NCBI GenBank assembly: GCA_024372495.1 | Contig: CP099977.1 | Span: 2,294,001-2,358,000 of the forward strand | Source: Pseudarthrobacter sp. Fe7 | Lineage (GTDB): Bacteria; Actinomycetota; Actinomycetes; Actinomycetales; Micrococcaceae | DNA: 64,000 nt | Direction of reading: 5' to 3' | Shown: positions 49,566 through 59,066 of the stretch, one piece after another | Layout: every line of letters begins with the position of its first letter | How positions within the stretch are numbered: the first letter of the stretch is position 1 | The notes under the pieces: generated by a model | Told to the model about the DNA's origin: nothing | Databases searched by the model: none | Seen by the model: the letters and a program-made list of their open reading frames with translations, nothing else | Position numbers and translations under genes: made by a program

Positions 49566-49641
49566 GGCCCCATCGTATAGCGGCCTAGTACGCTGCCCTC
49601 TCACGGCGGTAACGCGGGTTCGAATCCCGCTGGGGTCACCA
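49566..49641 (+). tRNA. tRNA-Glu (anticodon CUC)
   Basis: Acceptor GGCCCCA pairs with TGGGGTC, followed by discriminator A and an encoded CCA. The anticodon loop is CTCTCAC (CTC) and the T arm is GCGGG-TTCGAAT-CCCGC. It lies 127 bases after tRNA-Gln, and a terminator follows at once. Confidence 0.96.
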
Positions 49642-49645
49642 TTGG

Positions 49646-49678
49646 AAATGGTCCCGGGCATCAGCCCGGGGCCATTTT
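49646..49678 (+). terminator. Terminator after tRNA-Glu
   Basis: AAATGGTCCCGGGC (49646-49659) pairs with GCCCGGGGCCATTTT (49664-49678) around an ATCA loop with one bulged G. CGTTT follows. Confidence 0.85.
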
Positions 49679-49707
49679 CGTTTCCCCAACCATCGGCTGC
49701 TCGCGAC

Positions 49708-49802
49708 GCCCCATCACGTCCTGCGGTAAATCCCGAAAGGCCCCATCACGTCCTGCGGTAAATCCCGAAACGCCCCATCACCTTCTGCAACGAATAGGTG
49801 AT
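49708..49802. repeat. 32-bp tandem repeat, two full copies and one degenerate copy
   Basis: The unit GCCCCATCACGTCCTGCGGT continuing AAATCCCGAAA occurs at 49708-49738 and 49740-49770, identical over 31 bases. A third copy starts at 49772 (GCCCCATCACCTTCTGC) and then diverges into CGAATAGGTGATCC. The GGTGAT there can pair with the ATCACC of the third copy. It sits between the tRNA terminator and the GTPase genes. It is non-coding. Confidence 0.75.
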
Positions 49803-49924
49803 CCGTCCCCATGCGGCCGCGGCCGCGGCAGCAGCAGGTGGCGGGTGATGGCGCGTTGGGGGCGATGATGCGGGCGCCGCGCCGCTGGAGGGCCCTGGGA
49901 ACGCCGGACTGGCATGATGTTGCT

Positions 49925-51701
49925 GTGACCTCCCACGACGAGCAAGGGCGCTTTTCCCAGCAGCCACCGCAGGCCGTTGCGGCGGTGACGCTGCTGGAGG
50001 AGATCCGCAGTGGGCTGGACGGTGTCACGCTCCCGCTGGCCCTGCCGGGCGCAGACCAGGCGCGTCGCGAAACCTCAGCCGCAAGATCGCAGCTGGACGA
50101 CTACATCCTTCCGCGGTATCGGAGCCTGGACGCCCCGCTGCTTGCCGTCGTCGGCGGTTCCACGGGTGCCGGCAAGTCCACGCTGGTGAACGGCCTGGTG
50201 GGCCACTCCGTCACCAGGGCCGGCGCCATCCGCCCCACAACCCGCCAACCCATCCTGCTGCACAATCCCGCGGAAGCAACCTGGTTTGAAGGCCAGCGCG
50301 TCCTTCCTGGCCTGAACCGGATCCGCGGAACCCTGGCAGCCGCCCCGGGCCAGACCGGCCGCCCAGGGCAGGCTGGGAAGCCAGCAGGTGCCCCCGGCTC
50401 CCTGGTGCTGCTCGCCGATCCGGCAGTACCGGCAGGCATCGCCCTCCTCGACGCGCCCGACGTCGACTCCATCTCCGACCAAAACCGCCTGCTTGCCGGG
50501 CAGTTGCTGGCGGCCGCCGACCTCTGGGTGTTTGTCACCACAGCCAACCGGTACGCTGACGCCGTCCCCTGGAAGCTCCTGCTGGATGCCGCGGGCCGGG
50601 ACATCACCGTGGCCGTGGTCCTGGACCGGGTGCCGGAGGGAGCCGAGGCCGAGGTCAGCCAGGACCTCCGGGGACTGCTGGACCGCGAAGGACTGGCCGG
50701 AAGCCGCCTGTTCATCATTGCCGAAACGCTCCTGGACGCCCACGGCATGCTACCCCCGGCGCCGTGGACGAGTTGCAGGAATGGCTGGCGTCCCTGGCCG
50801 CTGATGCCGCAGGCCGGGCGGACGTTGCGCGGCGGACGCTGCACGGGACGGTCCGCGCTTTGGCCCAGCGCGTCGCGGACATCGCTGCGGCCGCCGGCGA
50901 ACAGGAGCTGGCAGCGGCCCGGCTCGAATCCGACGCCGTTGCTGCCTACGGGGATGCGGCCCTCCGGATCCTTGACGCTACCCGCGACGGCGCGCTGCTG
51001 CGTGGTGAGGTGCTGGCCCGGTGGCAGGACTTCGTAGGGACCGGCGAATTCTTCCGCGCACTCGAGCAGAACGTGGGCCGGTTCAGGGACCGGCTGGGCG
51101 CGTTTTTCCGGGGCGAACCGGCGCCGGCCGTGCGGGTGGAGGCGGCCATCGAGACGGGCCTGCAGGCAGTGATTGTCGACGAAGCGGCCAATGCTGCCGA
51201 AGACACCGACCAGCGCTGGCGCGCAGACCCGGCCGGCAGGCAGCGCTTGCCTCGGACGACCTGTCGGGCACGGCGCCCGGCTTTGCCGACCGGGCGGCAG
51301 CGGAGATCCGGGCCTGGCAGGAAGCATTGATGGAGCTCATCCGCACCGAAGGACAGGGGAAACGTACGCAGGCACGGTGGCTGTCGCTCGGCATCAACGG
51401 CCTCGGCGCCGCGCTGATGATCGTCGTGTTTTCGATGACCGCGGGACTGACCGGACTGGAGATCGGCGTGGCCGGCGGCACCGCGCTAGTTGGCCAGAGG
51501 CTGCTGGAGGCAGTGTTCGGCGAGGACGCCGTGCGCCGGATGGCGGACAAGGCCCGCGAGGACCTCGCGGCGCGCTGCCGGCAGCTCCTGACGGACGAGC
51601 AGCAAAAGTTCCTGCAGCGGTTGCCCGCCGATAACCCTGCCATGGCGCAGGCGCTTGCCGCGCAGGCTGCAGAGCTGGCCCGGCTCGCGGAGAACGCATG
51701 A
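49925..51701 (+). CDS. Dynamin-like / YfjP-type GTPase A, two frameshifts
   Basis: I start at GTG 49925 (VTSHDEQGRF); the upstream codons look non-coding. The P-loop GGSTGAGKSTL is at about residue 77, a threonine-rich switch (IRPTTRQP) follows, and the G3 motif is LLDAPDVDS. The usual G4 NKxD is weak (VVLDRVPEG). The middle is a long helical region, and two closely spaced hydrophobic helices lie near residues 475-510 (LGAALMIVVFSMTAGLTGL). Breaks: at about 50755 six Cs read as five, and near 51240 one base is missing. Corrected length is 592 residues. The gene overlaps GTPase B by 4 bases (ATGA). Tandem membrane-linked GTPases suggest membrane remodelling; the role is inferred. Confidence 0.8.
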
Positions 51702-53312
51702 GCCGCCACAGCGGGTCGCGCGGGTCGTCGCGGCTGGACGGACGGCTCCAGGCCCTCCACGAAGCCCGCGAACTGGGGGAGGGGGTCCTCCCGGACCAGG
51801 CACTGCAGGAAGCCTTCGACGTCCTGGAACGTGCAAGTTCCCGCCGCTCCTTGTCCGGCGACCACACGGTGGTTGGTTTTTTCGGAGCGACGGGAAGCGG
51901 CAAGTCATCCCTCTTCAACGCCGTCAGCGGCGCGGAAATCGCGACGGCGGCGGCGCGCCGTCCCACCACATCGGAACCGTTGGCAGGTGTTTGGGGCGCA
52001 CCGGGCAGCGAAGCACTCCTTGACTGGCTGGAGGTAGGGAACCGGCACCACGCCGCGCCCGTGGAGGGTTTCGCCGACGAAGAGACCGGCCTGATCCTGC
52101 TGGACCTGCCCGACTTCGACTCCACCCGGGCCGCCAACCGCGAGATAGTGCGGCGCATGGTGGGCATGGTGGATGTCCTGGTCTGGGTGCTCGATCCCCA
52201 AAAGTATGCGGATGACGCCGTCCATAACGGATTCCTGGCGCCGCTCGCGTCCCACGGTGCCGTCACGCTTGTGGTCTTGAACCAGGTGGACCGGCTGCCC
52301 GGGCATGACGTGGAGCCAGTGCTTGGCTCGCTGCACGCGATCCTTGCCGGTGAAGGGCTGGGCCAGGTCCGGGTGCTCCCTTCGTCCGCCCTGACCGGGG
52401 CCGGGATTGCGGAAGTCCGCGCAGCGATCCGGAAGGTGGCTGTCCAGCGTCAGGCCCTGTCCCGGCGGCTGGAGGCCGATATCACCAAGGCAGCGGAGGA
52501 CCTGGGCAATGCCGCCGGCGACGGTGAAGCTGCAGGGGTCCGTCCCGCCGCCCGGACGCGGCTTGCCGACGAACTCGCCATCGCGGCGAATGTGCCTGCC
52601 GTGGTGCGCGCCGTCGGGCAGTCCTACCGCCTTGAGGCCGTACGCCGTACCGGCTGGCCCGTAACCCGCTGGCTCTCCAGGTTCCGGGTTGACCCGCTGC
52701 GGCGGCTCAACCTCCGGAGCAGTTCTCCTGCCGGCCTGAACAGGACGTCGTTGCCGCCGGCAGGTGCGCCGGAGCGGGCCCGGACGGATGCCGCGGTCAG
52801 GGAGTTCGCGGACTTCGCCAGCGCGGGAGCGCCGGGCCCATGGCGGGCAGCGATCCGGGCGACCGCCAGGGCCGGCCGGGACCGGCTGCCCGATGCGCTG
52901 GACCAGGCCATCGCCGGAACGGACCTCGGTGCCAACCGCAGGGCCTGGTGGTGGAGTGCCTTCAACGTGGTGCAGTGGCTGGCGCTGCTGACACTGCTGG
53001 GCGGCCTCGGCTGGCTCGGCGTCCTGGCGGGGCTGGCGTATCTGCAGTTGCCGGTGCCGGAGGTGCCACGCGTCGAGGGCTGGCCGGTGCCCACCCTGAT
53101 GATCGCTTTCGGCCTTGTACTGGGAATCTTTTTGGCGGCCACCGGGCGTTTCATTGCAGCCGGAGCCTGCCCGGGCCAGGGCAGCCAGGGCACGACGGCG
53201 GCTCAACAGTGCCGTCGCCGCCGCGGCCCAGGTACTGGTGGTGGAGCCGGTGGAGGCGGAGATTGGCAGGCTGGCGGCCTTCAACAAGGCACTGAAGAAG
53301 GCCGCGCGGTAG
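51698..53312 (+). CDS. Dynamin-like / YfjP-type GTPase B, frameshifted
   Basis: ATG 51698 overlaps the stop of GTPase A. The G domain is complete: P-loop GFFGATGSGKSSLFNAVSG at residues about 60-78, switch RRPTTSEP, G3 LLDLPDFDS and G4 VVLNQVDRL. A helical middle follows, then two hydrophobic helices (about 425-480, NVVQWLALLTLLGGLGWLGV and LMIAFGLVLGIFLAA). At 53163-53169 GAGCTG reads GAGCCTG; restored, the C-terminus is helical and ends NKALKKAAR. Corrected length is 537 residues. Two adjacent, translationally coupled GTPases with membrane helices recall the DynA/DynB pairs of Streptomyces. Homology to them is not proven here. Confidence 0.82.
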
Positions 53313-53321
53313 GGCTGCAGG

Positions 53322-53873
53322 CTACCCGGCCTTCAGGGCACTCGCCGCGTCGCGGACCTTTATCAGGGTGCGCAGGTTGCGGGTGGTGGTTGCGGCTTTG
53401 AACTTCGCCTTTGCGCTGAGCTTGCTGAAGGGACTGTCCAGGGTTCCGCCCACCGGGGCCAGCCAGGCAAGCGCTTCCGGCGCCAGCCGCTGCTGGTCCT
53501 GGCCTTGCAGGGCCGAGCCGGCCGTCTCCAGGTCATCGAGGACCGCGGTGTCCGAGGAGAGGGTGATATAGGCGTGGGTGGACTTGTCGTCTTCCGGGTA
53601 GGGGCAGGCGTCCACCAGGTGGGCCACCCGCCCGGCCTCCAGAACCACCACCCACGCTTCATAGCCAAAGGCCGCACGGAGGCACTTCTCGCATTCGGCT
53701 TTGACCGCAGCCGCGTCCATGCTGCTGGAGAGCACCACGTTTCCGCTGGCAAGCAGGGTTTTTGCGTCGGCGAAACCGCAGTCCTTCAGTGCGTCCCTGA
53801 GGTCCGCCATCTTGATATTGATTCCGCCAACATTGATGCCACGGAGGAACACTGCATAGCTGCCCATGGGCAC
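53322..53873 (-). CDS. DUF1697-family protein
   Basis: An intact 183-residue protein with the DUF1697 opening YAVFLRGINVGGINIKMADL and LLASGNVVLSSS, and the closing NLRTLIKVRD. ATG 53867 (MGSYAV) is a possible shorter start. The family is common in soil bacteria and has no known function. It converges with GTPase B, its stop codon lying ten bases beyond that of GTPase B. Confidence 0.9.
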   Translation of the reverse strand: MPMGSYAVFLRGINVGGINIKMADLRDALKDCGFADAKTLLASGNVVLSSSMDAAAVKAECEKCLRAAFGYEAWVVVLEAGRVAHLVDACPYPEDDKSTHAYITLSSDTAVLDDLETAGSALQGQDQQRLAPEALAWLAPVGGTLDSPFSKLSAKAKFKAATTTRNLRTLIKVRDAASALKAG

Positions 53874-53910
53874 AGCCTAGCGGCCGCAGCCGCCGGAGGA
53901 CGGAAAGCCC

Positions 53911-54632
53911 CTAGTCGTTGTTCTTCCGCAGCGCCTCGGTGAGGATGCGGCCTGCATTGCAGACCACTTCGGCGTGCAGTCGCCCTGGCTGGCGGGTCAG
54001 CCGTTCGATGGGGCCGGAAATGGAGACGGCGGCGATCACCCGTCCGGACGGGCCCCGCACCGGTGCCGAGACTGAAGCGACCCCCGGCTCGCGTTCGCCG
54101 AGGCTCTGTCCCCAGCCCCGCCGTCGTACGCCTGCCAGGACGGTGGGCGTAAAGCGCGCAGACTGCAGGCCTTCGAGGAGCCGGTCGTGGTCTTCCCAGG
54201 CGAGCAGGACCTGAGCAGCGGAGCCGGCCTTCATGGACAGCTGGGTGCCCACGGGGATGGTGTCGCGAAGGCCGATGGGGCGTTCTGCTGACGCGACGCA
54301 GACCCGCCAGTCGCCCTGGCGGCGGAAGATCTGGGCGCTTTCGCCGGTGGCGTCGCGCAGCCTGCATGAGGACGGGGCCGGCCGAGGCGATCAGGCGGTC
54401 CTCGCCGGCGGCCGAAGCGAGGCTCGACCAGCCTGCTGCCGAGCACGAACCGGCCCTGGATGTCGCGGCTTACCAGCCGGTGGTGCACCAGCGCCAGGGC
54501 GAGGCGGTGGACGGTGGGCCGGGCCAGGCCGGTGGCGGCCACGAGCTGCGCCAGCGTGGTGGGGCCCGCCTCGAGGGCATCAAGCACCTGGGCCGCTTTA
54601 TCAATGACACCGACTCCACTAGAATTGTCCAT
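53911..54632 (-). CDS. IclR-family regulator of leucine genes (LtbR/NdgR-like), two frameshifts
   Basis: The start is ATG 54632 (MDNSSGVGVIDKA). The winged HTH (about 10-70) contains LAQLVAATGLARPTVHRLAL. The effector domain follows: AGSAAQVLLAW, GWGQSLGEREPGVASVSAPV and GRVIAAVSISGP. Breaks: at 54419-54425 the coding GAGCTC reads GAGCCTC, and at 54358-54364 CAGCTG reads CAGGCTG on the coding strand. Corrected length is 239 residues. It is divergent from leuCD with a palindrome in the gap. In Corynebacterium (LtbR) and Streptomyces (NdgR) the IclR protein at this very place represses leucine and other amino acid genes, so the same role is likely here. Confidence 0.88.
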
Positions 54633-54647
54633 GTAATGATATTGCCG

Positions 54648-54662
54648 TCTCATTATCTGAGA
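54648..54662. promoter_or_regulatory. LtbR/NdgR-type box between the IclR gene and leuC
   Basis: TCTCA-TTATC-TGAGA, followed by TG, is a 5-5-5 inverted repeat. It lies 16 bases upstream of the IclR start and about 84 upstream of leuC. The same arms and spacer occur upstream of ilvD (27508-27526). Confidence 0.7.
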
Positions 54663-54745
54663 TGCAAATCTTTCGGGTGGCGCGGCGCGGAGGCCTCCTG
54701 ATTCAGTTGGACTATTCAGCCAAACAGCAGTGAAGGGAGATGGCC

Positions 54746-56201
54746 ATGGGAAAGACATTGGCCGAGAAGGTCTGGGACGCACACGTGGTGCGCAAAGGTG
54801 ACGGCGACGGTGCCAACGCCCAGCCCGACCTTCTCTTCATCGACCTCCACCTGGTCCACGAAGTAACGTCCCCGCAGGCCTTTGAAGGCCTGCGCCTGGC
54901 CGGCCGCAAGCTGCGCCGGCCGGACCTGACCATCGCCACCGAGGACCACAACACCCCGACGCTGGATATCGACAAGCCCATTGCCGATCTCACCAGCCGC
55001 ACCCAGATCCAGACCCTGCGCAACAACTGCGCCGAGTTCGGCGTCCGGCTGCACAGCCTGGGCGACGCCGAGCAGGGCATTGTCCACGTGGTGGGTCCGC
55101 AACTGGGCCTCACCCAGCCAGGCATGACCGTTGTCTGTGGCGACTCGCACACCTCCACCCACGGCGCCTTCGGCGCACTCGCCATGGGCATCGGCACTTC
55201 CGAGGTGGAGCACGTCATGGCCACCCAGACCCTGTCGCTCAAGCCGTTCAAGACCATGGCGATCAACGTCGAAGGCACGTTGCGGCCCGGTGTTACCGCC
55301 AAGGACATTATCCTCGCCGTGATCGCGAAAATTGGCACCGGCGGCGGCCAGGGCTACGTGCTGGAATACCGCGGGTCGGCCATCAGGGCGCTGTCCATGG
55401 AAGCGCGAATGACCATCTGCAACATGTCCATCGAGGCGGGCGCCAGGGCCGGCATGGTGGCACCCGACCAGACCACCTACGACTATATGATGGGCCGCCC
55501 GCACGCGCCGGAGGGCGCGGACTGGGACGCCGCCGTCGAATACTGGAACACCCTGGAGACCGACGACGACGCCACCTTCGACGTCGAGGTGGACCTGGAC
55601 GCCGACACGCTGGAGCCGTTCGTTACCTGGGGCACCAACCCCGGACAGGGCGTGTCCCTGTCCCAGGCCGTTCCGTCCCCGGAGGACTTCGGCGACGAAA
55701 ACGCCAAGGCCGCCGCGGAACGTGCCCTGCAGTACATGGGACTCAAGGCAGGCACGCCGATGAAGGACATCCGGGTGGACACCGTATTCCTGGGTTCCTG
55801 CACCAACTCCCGGATCGAGGACCTGCGCGCCGCCGCGGACATCATCCGCGGCCGCGAAAAGGACCCGCAGGTCCGCATGCTGGTGGTGCCGGGCTCGGCC
55901 CGCGTCCGCCTCGAGGCCGAAGCCGAAGGCCTGGACCGTGTGTTCAAGGATTTCGGTGCTGAATGGCGGTTCGCCGGCTGCTCGATGTGCCTGGGCATGA
56001 ACCCGGACCAGGCTGGAGCCGGGGGAGCGGTGCGCCTCCACCTCCAACCGGAACTTCGAAGGCCGGCAGGGCAAGGGCGGCCGCACGCACCTGGTCTCGC
56101 CGGTGGTGGCGGCAGCAACGGCCGTGCGCGGCACGCTCAGCTCACCGTCGGACCTCGAGCCGGCTCCCGAACCCGCAGCCATCCGCATCGACGCAGCCTA
56201 G
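54746..56201 (+). CDS. leuC: 3-isopropylmalate dehydratase large subunit, frameshifted
   Basis: LeuC, with LeuD, isomerises isopropylmalate in leucine synthesis. I prefer ATG 54746 ([10 protein letters not shown]), spaced 7-8 bases from AAGGGAG; ATG 54740 is too close. The aconitase fold shows [20 protein letters not shown], and the [4Fe-4S] cysteines are in [11 protein letters not shown] and GCSMCLGMN. At 56009-56015 CAGCTG reads CAGGCTG. Restored, [20 protein letters not shown] follows and the protein is 484 residues, normal. leuD begins 9 bases after the stop. Confidence 0.97.
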
Positions 56202-56210
56202 GACAGGATC

Positions 56211-56813
56211 ATGGAAAAGTTCACCAAGCACACCGGCATTGGCGTCCCGCTGCGCCAGAGCAACGTCGACACCGACCAGATCATCCCCGCGGTGTACCTC
56301 AAACGCATCACCCGGACGGGCTTCGAGGACGCCCTCTTCTCGGCCTGGCGGAAGGACGCCTCCTTCATCCTGAACCAGGAACCGTACAACGCCGGTTCCG
56401 TACTGGTGGCCGGCCCGGACTTCGGCACCGGATCCTCGCGTGAGCACGCCGTCTGGGCTTTGAAGGACTATGGCTTCAAGGCAGTGCTGTCCTCCCGGTT
56501 CGCCGACATTTTCCGCGGGAACTCCGGCAAGCAGGGGTTGCTGGCGGCGCAGGTGGCCCAGGACGATATCGAGCTCATCTGGAAGGAACTTGAAAACGCA
56601 CCGGGGACGCAGGTCACCGTGGACCTCGAGTCCAAGACGGTGGTTTGCGGAAACATCGTGGCGCCGTTCGAGATCGACGACTACACCCGCTGGCGGCTCC
56701 TGGAAGGCCTGGACGACATCGGGCTCACCCTCCAGCATGAGGCCGACATCACCGCCTACGAGGCGACCCGGCCGGCGTTCAAGCCCAAGACCCTGCCGGC
56801 CAAGCTGTCCTAG
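56211..56813 (+). CDS. leuD: 3-isopropylmalate dehydratase small subunit
   Basis: The 200-residue swivel domain of isopropylmalate isomerase. It has [20 protein letters not shown], the phosphate-binding [20 protein letters not shown] and [15 protein letters not shown], all typical of LeuD. It is intact and forms one operon with leuC, nine bases upstream. The AGGACAGGATC before the ATG is a reasonable ribosome site. Confidence 0.97.
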   Translation: MEKFTKHTGIGVPLRQSNVDTDQIIPAVYLKRITRTGFEDALFSAWRKDASFILNQEPYNAGSVLVAGPDFGTGSSREHAVWALKDYGFKAVLSSRFADIFRGNSGKQGLLAAQVAQDDIELIWKELENAPGTQVTVDLESKTVVCGNIVAPFEIDDYTRWRLLEGLDDIGLTLQHEADITAYEATRPAFKPKTLPAKLS

Positions 56814-56827
56814 CTCCCGTACGCCAC

Positions 56828-56866
56828 CCGGCGGCGGGGCGCTGTCCCGCCACGCCCCGCCGCCGG
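56828..56866 (+). terminator. Terminator after leuCD
   Basis: CCGGCGGCGGGGCG (56828-56841) pairs perfectly with CGCCCCGCCGCCGG (56853-56866), a 14-bp all-GC stem starting 15 bases past leuD. Confidence 0.8.
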
Positions 56867-56960
56867 TGCCCCCTTATTTCGGTTCGGTAACGCGACCTCC
56901 TATGCTTGGTTGGAGCCTTTGCAAGGTTTTGGGGGCTAGTGATCGTGAGGAAACCGGTAT

Positions 56961-58286
56961 ATGAGTAGTGTTCTGACAATCCGCGGCGGCGTCCCGCTTA
57001 CGGGCCGCGTCACCGTCCGCGGGGCAAAGAATCTTGTCCCCAAGGCCATGGTGGCGGCGTTGCTGGGCAACGAACCCTCGGTGTTGCGGAACGTGCCGGA
57101 AATCAAGGACGTGGAGGTAGTCACCTCCCTGCTGCAGCTGCATGGCGTGACCGTGGAGAAAGACCCGGTCAACGGTGACCTCACCCTGGACCCCAAGGCT
57201 GCCAAGACGGCGCCCAGCACCGCCATCGACGCCCACGCCGGCGACTCGCGGATTCCCATCCTGCTCTGCGGGCCGCTGATCCACGCGATCGGTGAGGCGT
57301 TCATTCCGGACCTGGGCGGCTGCAAGATCGGCGACCGGCCCATCGACTACCACCTGGACGTCCTGCGCCAGTTCGGCGCCGTGGTGGAGAAACGTCCCGG
57401 CGGCATCCACATTTCGGCACCCAAAGGCCTGCACGGAGCCAAGATCTCGCTTCCGTACCCGTCCGTCGGTGCCACCGAGCAGGTCCTGCTGAGCGCCACC
57501 CGCGCGGAAGGCATCACGGAGCTTTCCGGGGCCGCCACCGAACCGGAAATCATCGACCTCATCGCCGTGCTGCAGAAGATGGGCGCCATCATCAGCGTCC
57601 AGACTGACCGCACCATCCGCATCGAGGGCGTCCGCGACCTGGGCGGCTACAACCACCGCGCCCTCTCGGACCGCAACGAATCGGCGTCCTGGGCATCGGC
57701 CGCACTGGTGACCCGCGGCGACATCTTCGTTGAGGGCGCTTCGCAGCGCGACATGATGACCTTCCTGAACACCTACCGCAAAGTGGGCGGTGGAATGGAC
57801 ATCGGCGAGGACGGCATCCGGTTCTACCACAAGGGCGGGAAGCTGACCCCGCTGGTCCTTGAAACGGATGTCCACCCAGGATTCATGACCGACTGGCAGC
57901 AGCCCCTGGTGGTGGCACTGACCCAGGCGGAGGGAGTCTCGATCGTGCACGAAACGGTGTACGAGAACCGCTTCGGCTTCACCGACGCCCTCATCCGCAT
58001 GGGCGCCAGCATCCAGGTCCACCGGGAGTGCCTGGGCAGCGTTCCGTGCCGGTTCGGCCAGCGGAACTTCCTGCACTCCGCAGTCATTTCCGGCCCCACC
58101 CAGCTCAAGGGAACGGACATCGATGTCCCGGACCTGCGAGGCGGGTTCAGCCACTTGATCGCGGCCCTTGCCGCCACCGGCACTTCCCGGGTCACCGGCA
58201 TCGACATCATTAACCGGGGGTACGAGCGGTTCACGGAAAAGCTCGCCGGCCTCGGTGCCGATTTCGACATCACCACCACGAAGTAG
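56961..58286 (+). CDS. murA: UDP-N-acetylglucosamine 1-carboxyvinyltransferase
   Basis: MurA adds enolpyruvate to UDP-GlcNAc, the first committed step of peptidoglycan synthesis. The Lys-Asn pair is in RGAKNLVPKAM. The active-site loop GGCKIGDRPID keeps the cysteine that fosfomycin attacks, unlike mycobacterial MurA, where it is Asp. The two-fold EPSP-synthase-like repeats are complete and the gene is intact at 441 residues. The start is ATG 56961 with GTGAGGAAACC upstream. plsC follows after 9 bases. Confidence 0.95.
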   Translation: MSSVLTIRGGVPLTGRVTVRGAKNLVPKAMVAALLGNEPSVLRNVPEIKDVEVVTSLLQLHGVTVEKDPVNGDLTLDPKAAKTAPSTAIDAHAGDSRIPILLCGPLIHAIGEAFIPDLGGCKIGDRPIDYHLDVLRQFGAVVEKRPGGIHISAPKGLHGAKISLPYPSVGATEQVLLSATRAEGITELSGAATEPEIIDLIAVLQKMGAIISVQTDRTIRIEGVRDLGGYNHRALSDRNESASWASAALVTRGDIFVEGASQRDMMTFLNTYRKVGGGMDIGEDGIRFYHKGGKLTPLVLETDVHPGFMTDWQQPLVVALTQAEGVSIVHETVYENRFGFTDALIRMGASIQVHRECLGSVPCRFGQRNFLHSAVISGPTQLKGTDIDVPDLRGGFSHLIAALAATGTSRVTGIDIINRGYERFTEKLAGLGADFDITTTK

Positions 58287-58295
58287 AGCGGGACA

Positions 58296-59066
58296 GTGAA
58301 GGAATCGGCCAAGAGCAAGGCCACATTTGTGTTCATCGCGGGCGTTGTCCGGCCGCTGATGAACCTCATGATGGCCAAGACATGGGAAGGCACGGAGAAA
58401 CTTCCGGCAGGCGGCTTTATCGCTGCGCCCAACCACTGCACCGAAATCGATCCCCTGGTGGTGGGGCACATGCTCTACAACCAGAAGCGTGCCCCGCACT
58501 TCCTGGCCAAGGCTGGACTGTTCAAGGTTCCGGGCCTCGGCCCGCTCCTGCGTGCCACCAAGCAGGTGCCGGTGGAGCGTTCGACGGCGGGAGCGAACCG
58601 ATCGCTGCAGGTGGCCCAGGAGATTGTGGCTGAGGGCGGCGCCATCATCATCTACCCGGAGGGAACGCTCACGCGTGATCCCGGGCTCTGGCCGATGAAA
58701 GGGCACACCGGCGCGGCGCGGCTGGCCCTCGAAGGCAACATCCCGGTCGTGCCCATCGCCCACTGGGGTGCGCACGAGGTGTTCCCCAGGTACGGCAAGC
58801 GGTTCCACCTGTTCCCGCGCAAGCACTCCCGCGTTGTGGTGGGCGATCCTGTGGACCTGAGCGCCTTCGCCGGCCGTCCGCTGGACAAGGCAACACTGGC
58901 AGAAGCCACCGAACTGATCATGGACGCGATCACGGCCCTGTTGGCCGGCCTTCGCGGTGAGGAGCCTCCCGCGCAACGGTGGGACCCGGCCAAGCAGCAG
59001 CAGGCCAAGCACGGACGTTTCATTGAACGCGGACAGCAGCCGGGCGCAGGAACGGAAGCTCAGTGA
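58296..59066 (+). CDS. plsC: 1-acylglycerol-3-phosphate acyltransferase
   Basis: PlsC acylates lysophosphatidate to phosphatidate at the membrane. The catalytic HX4D motif is PNHCTEIDPL, and the later blocks are KVPGLGPLLRATKQVPVER, YPEGTLTRDPGLWPMKGHTG and IPVVPIAHWG. The GTG start at 58296 lies nine bases after the murA stop. The 256-residue gene is intact and its stop overlaps a GTG that may start gpsA. It ends in a Gln/Arg-rich tail. Confidence 0.94.
   Translation: MKESAKSKATFVFIAGVVRPLMNLMMAKTWEGTEKLPAGGFIAAPNHCTEIDPLVVGHMLYNQKRAPHFLAKAGLFKVPGLGPLLRATKQVPVERSTAGANRSLQVAQEIVAEGGAIIIYPEGTLTRDPGLWPMKGHTGAARLALEGNIPVVPIAHWGAHEVFPRYGKRFHLFPRKHSRVVVGDPVDLSAFAGRPLDKATLAEATELIMDAITALLAGLRGEEPPAQRWDPAKQQQAKHGRFIERGQQPGAGTEAQ

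Noticed and set aside
49708..49802. CRISPR array
   Set aside because: Copies are directly adjacent with a 32-base period and no spacers, only about 2.5 units, and no cas genes.
49367..49802. Integrated element at the tRNA-Gln/tRNA-Glu cluster
   Set aside because: No integrase, tRNA duplication or att-like repeat of a tRNA end was found, only the short tandem repeat.
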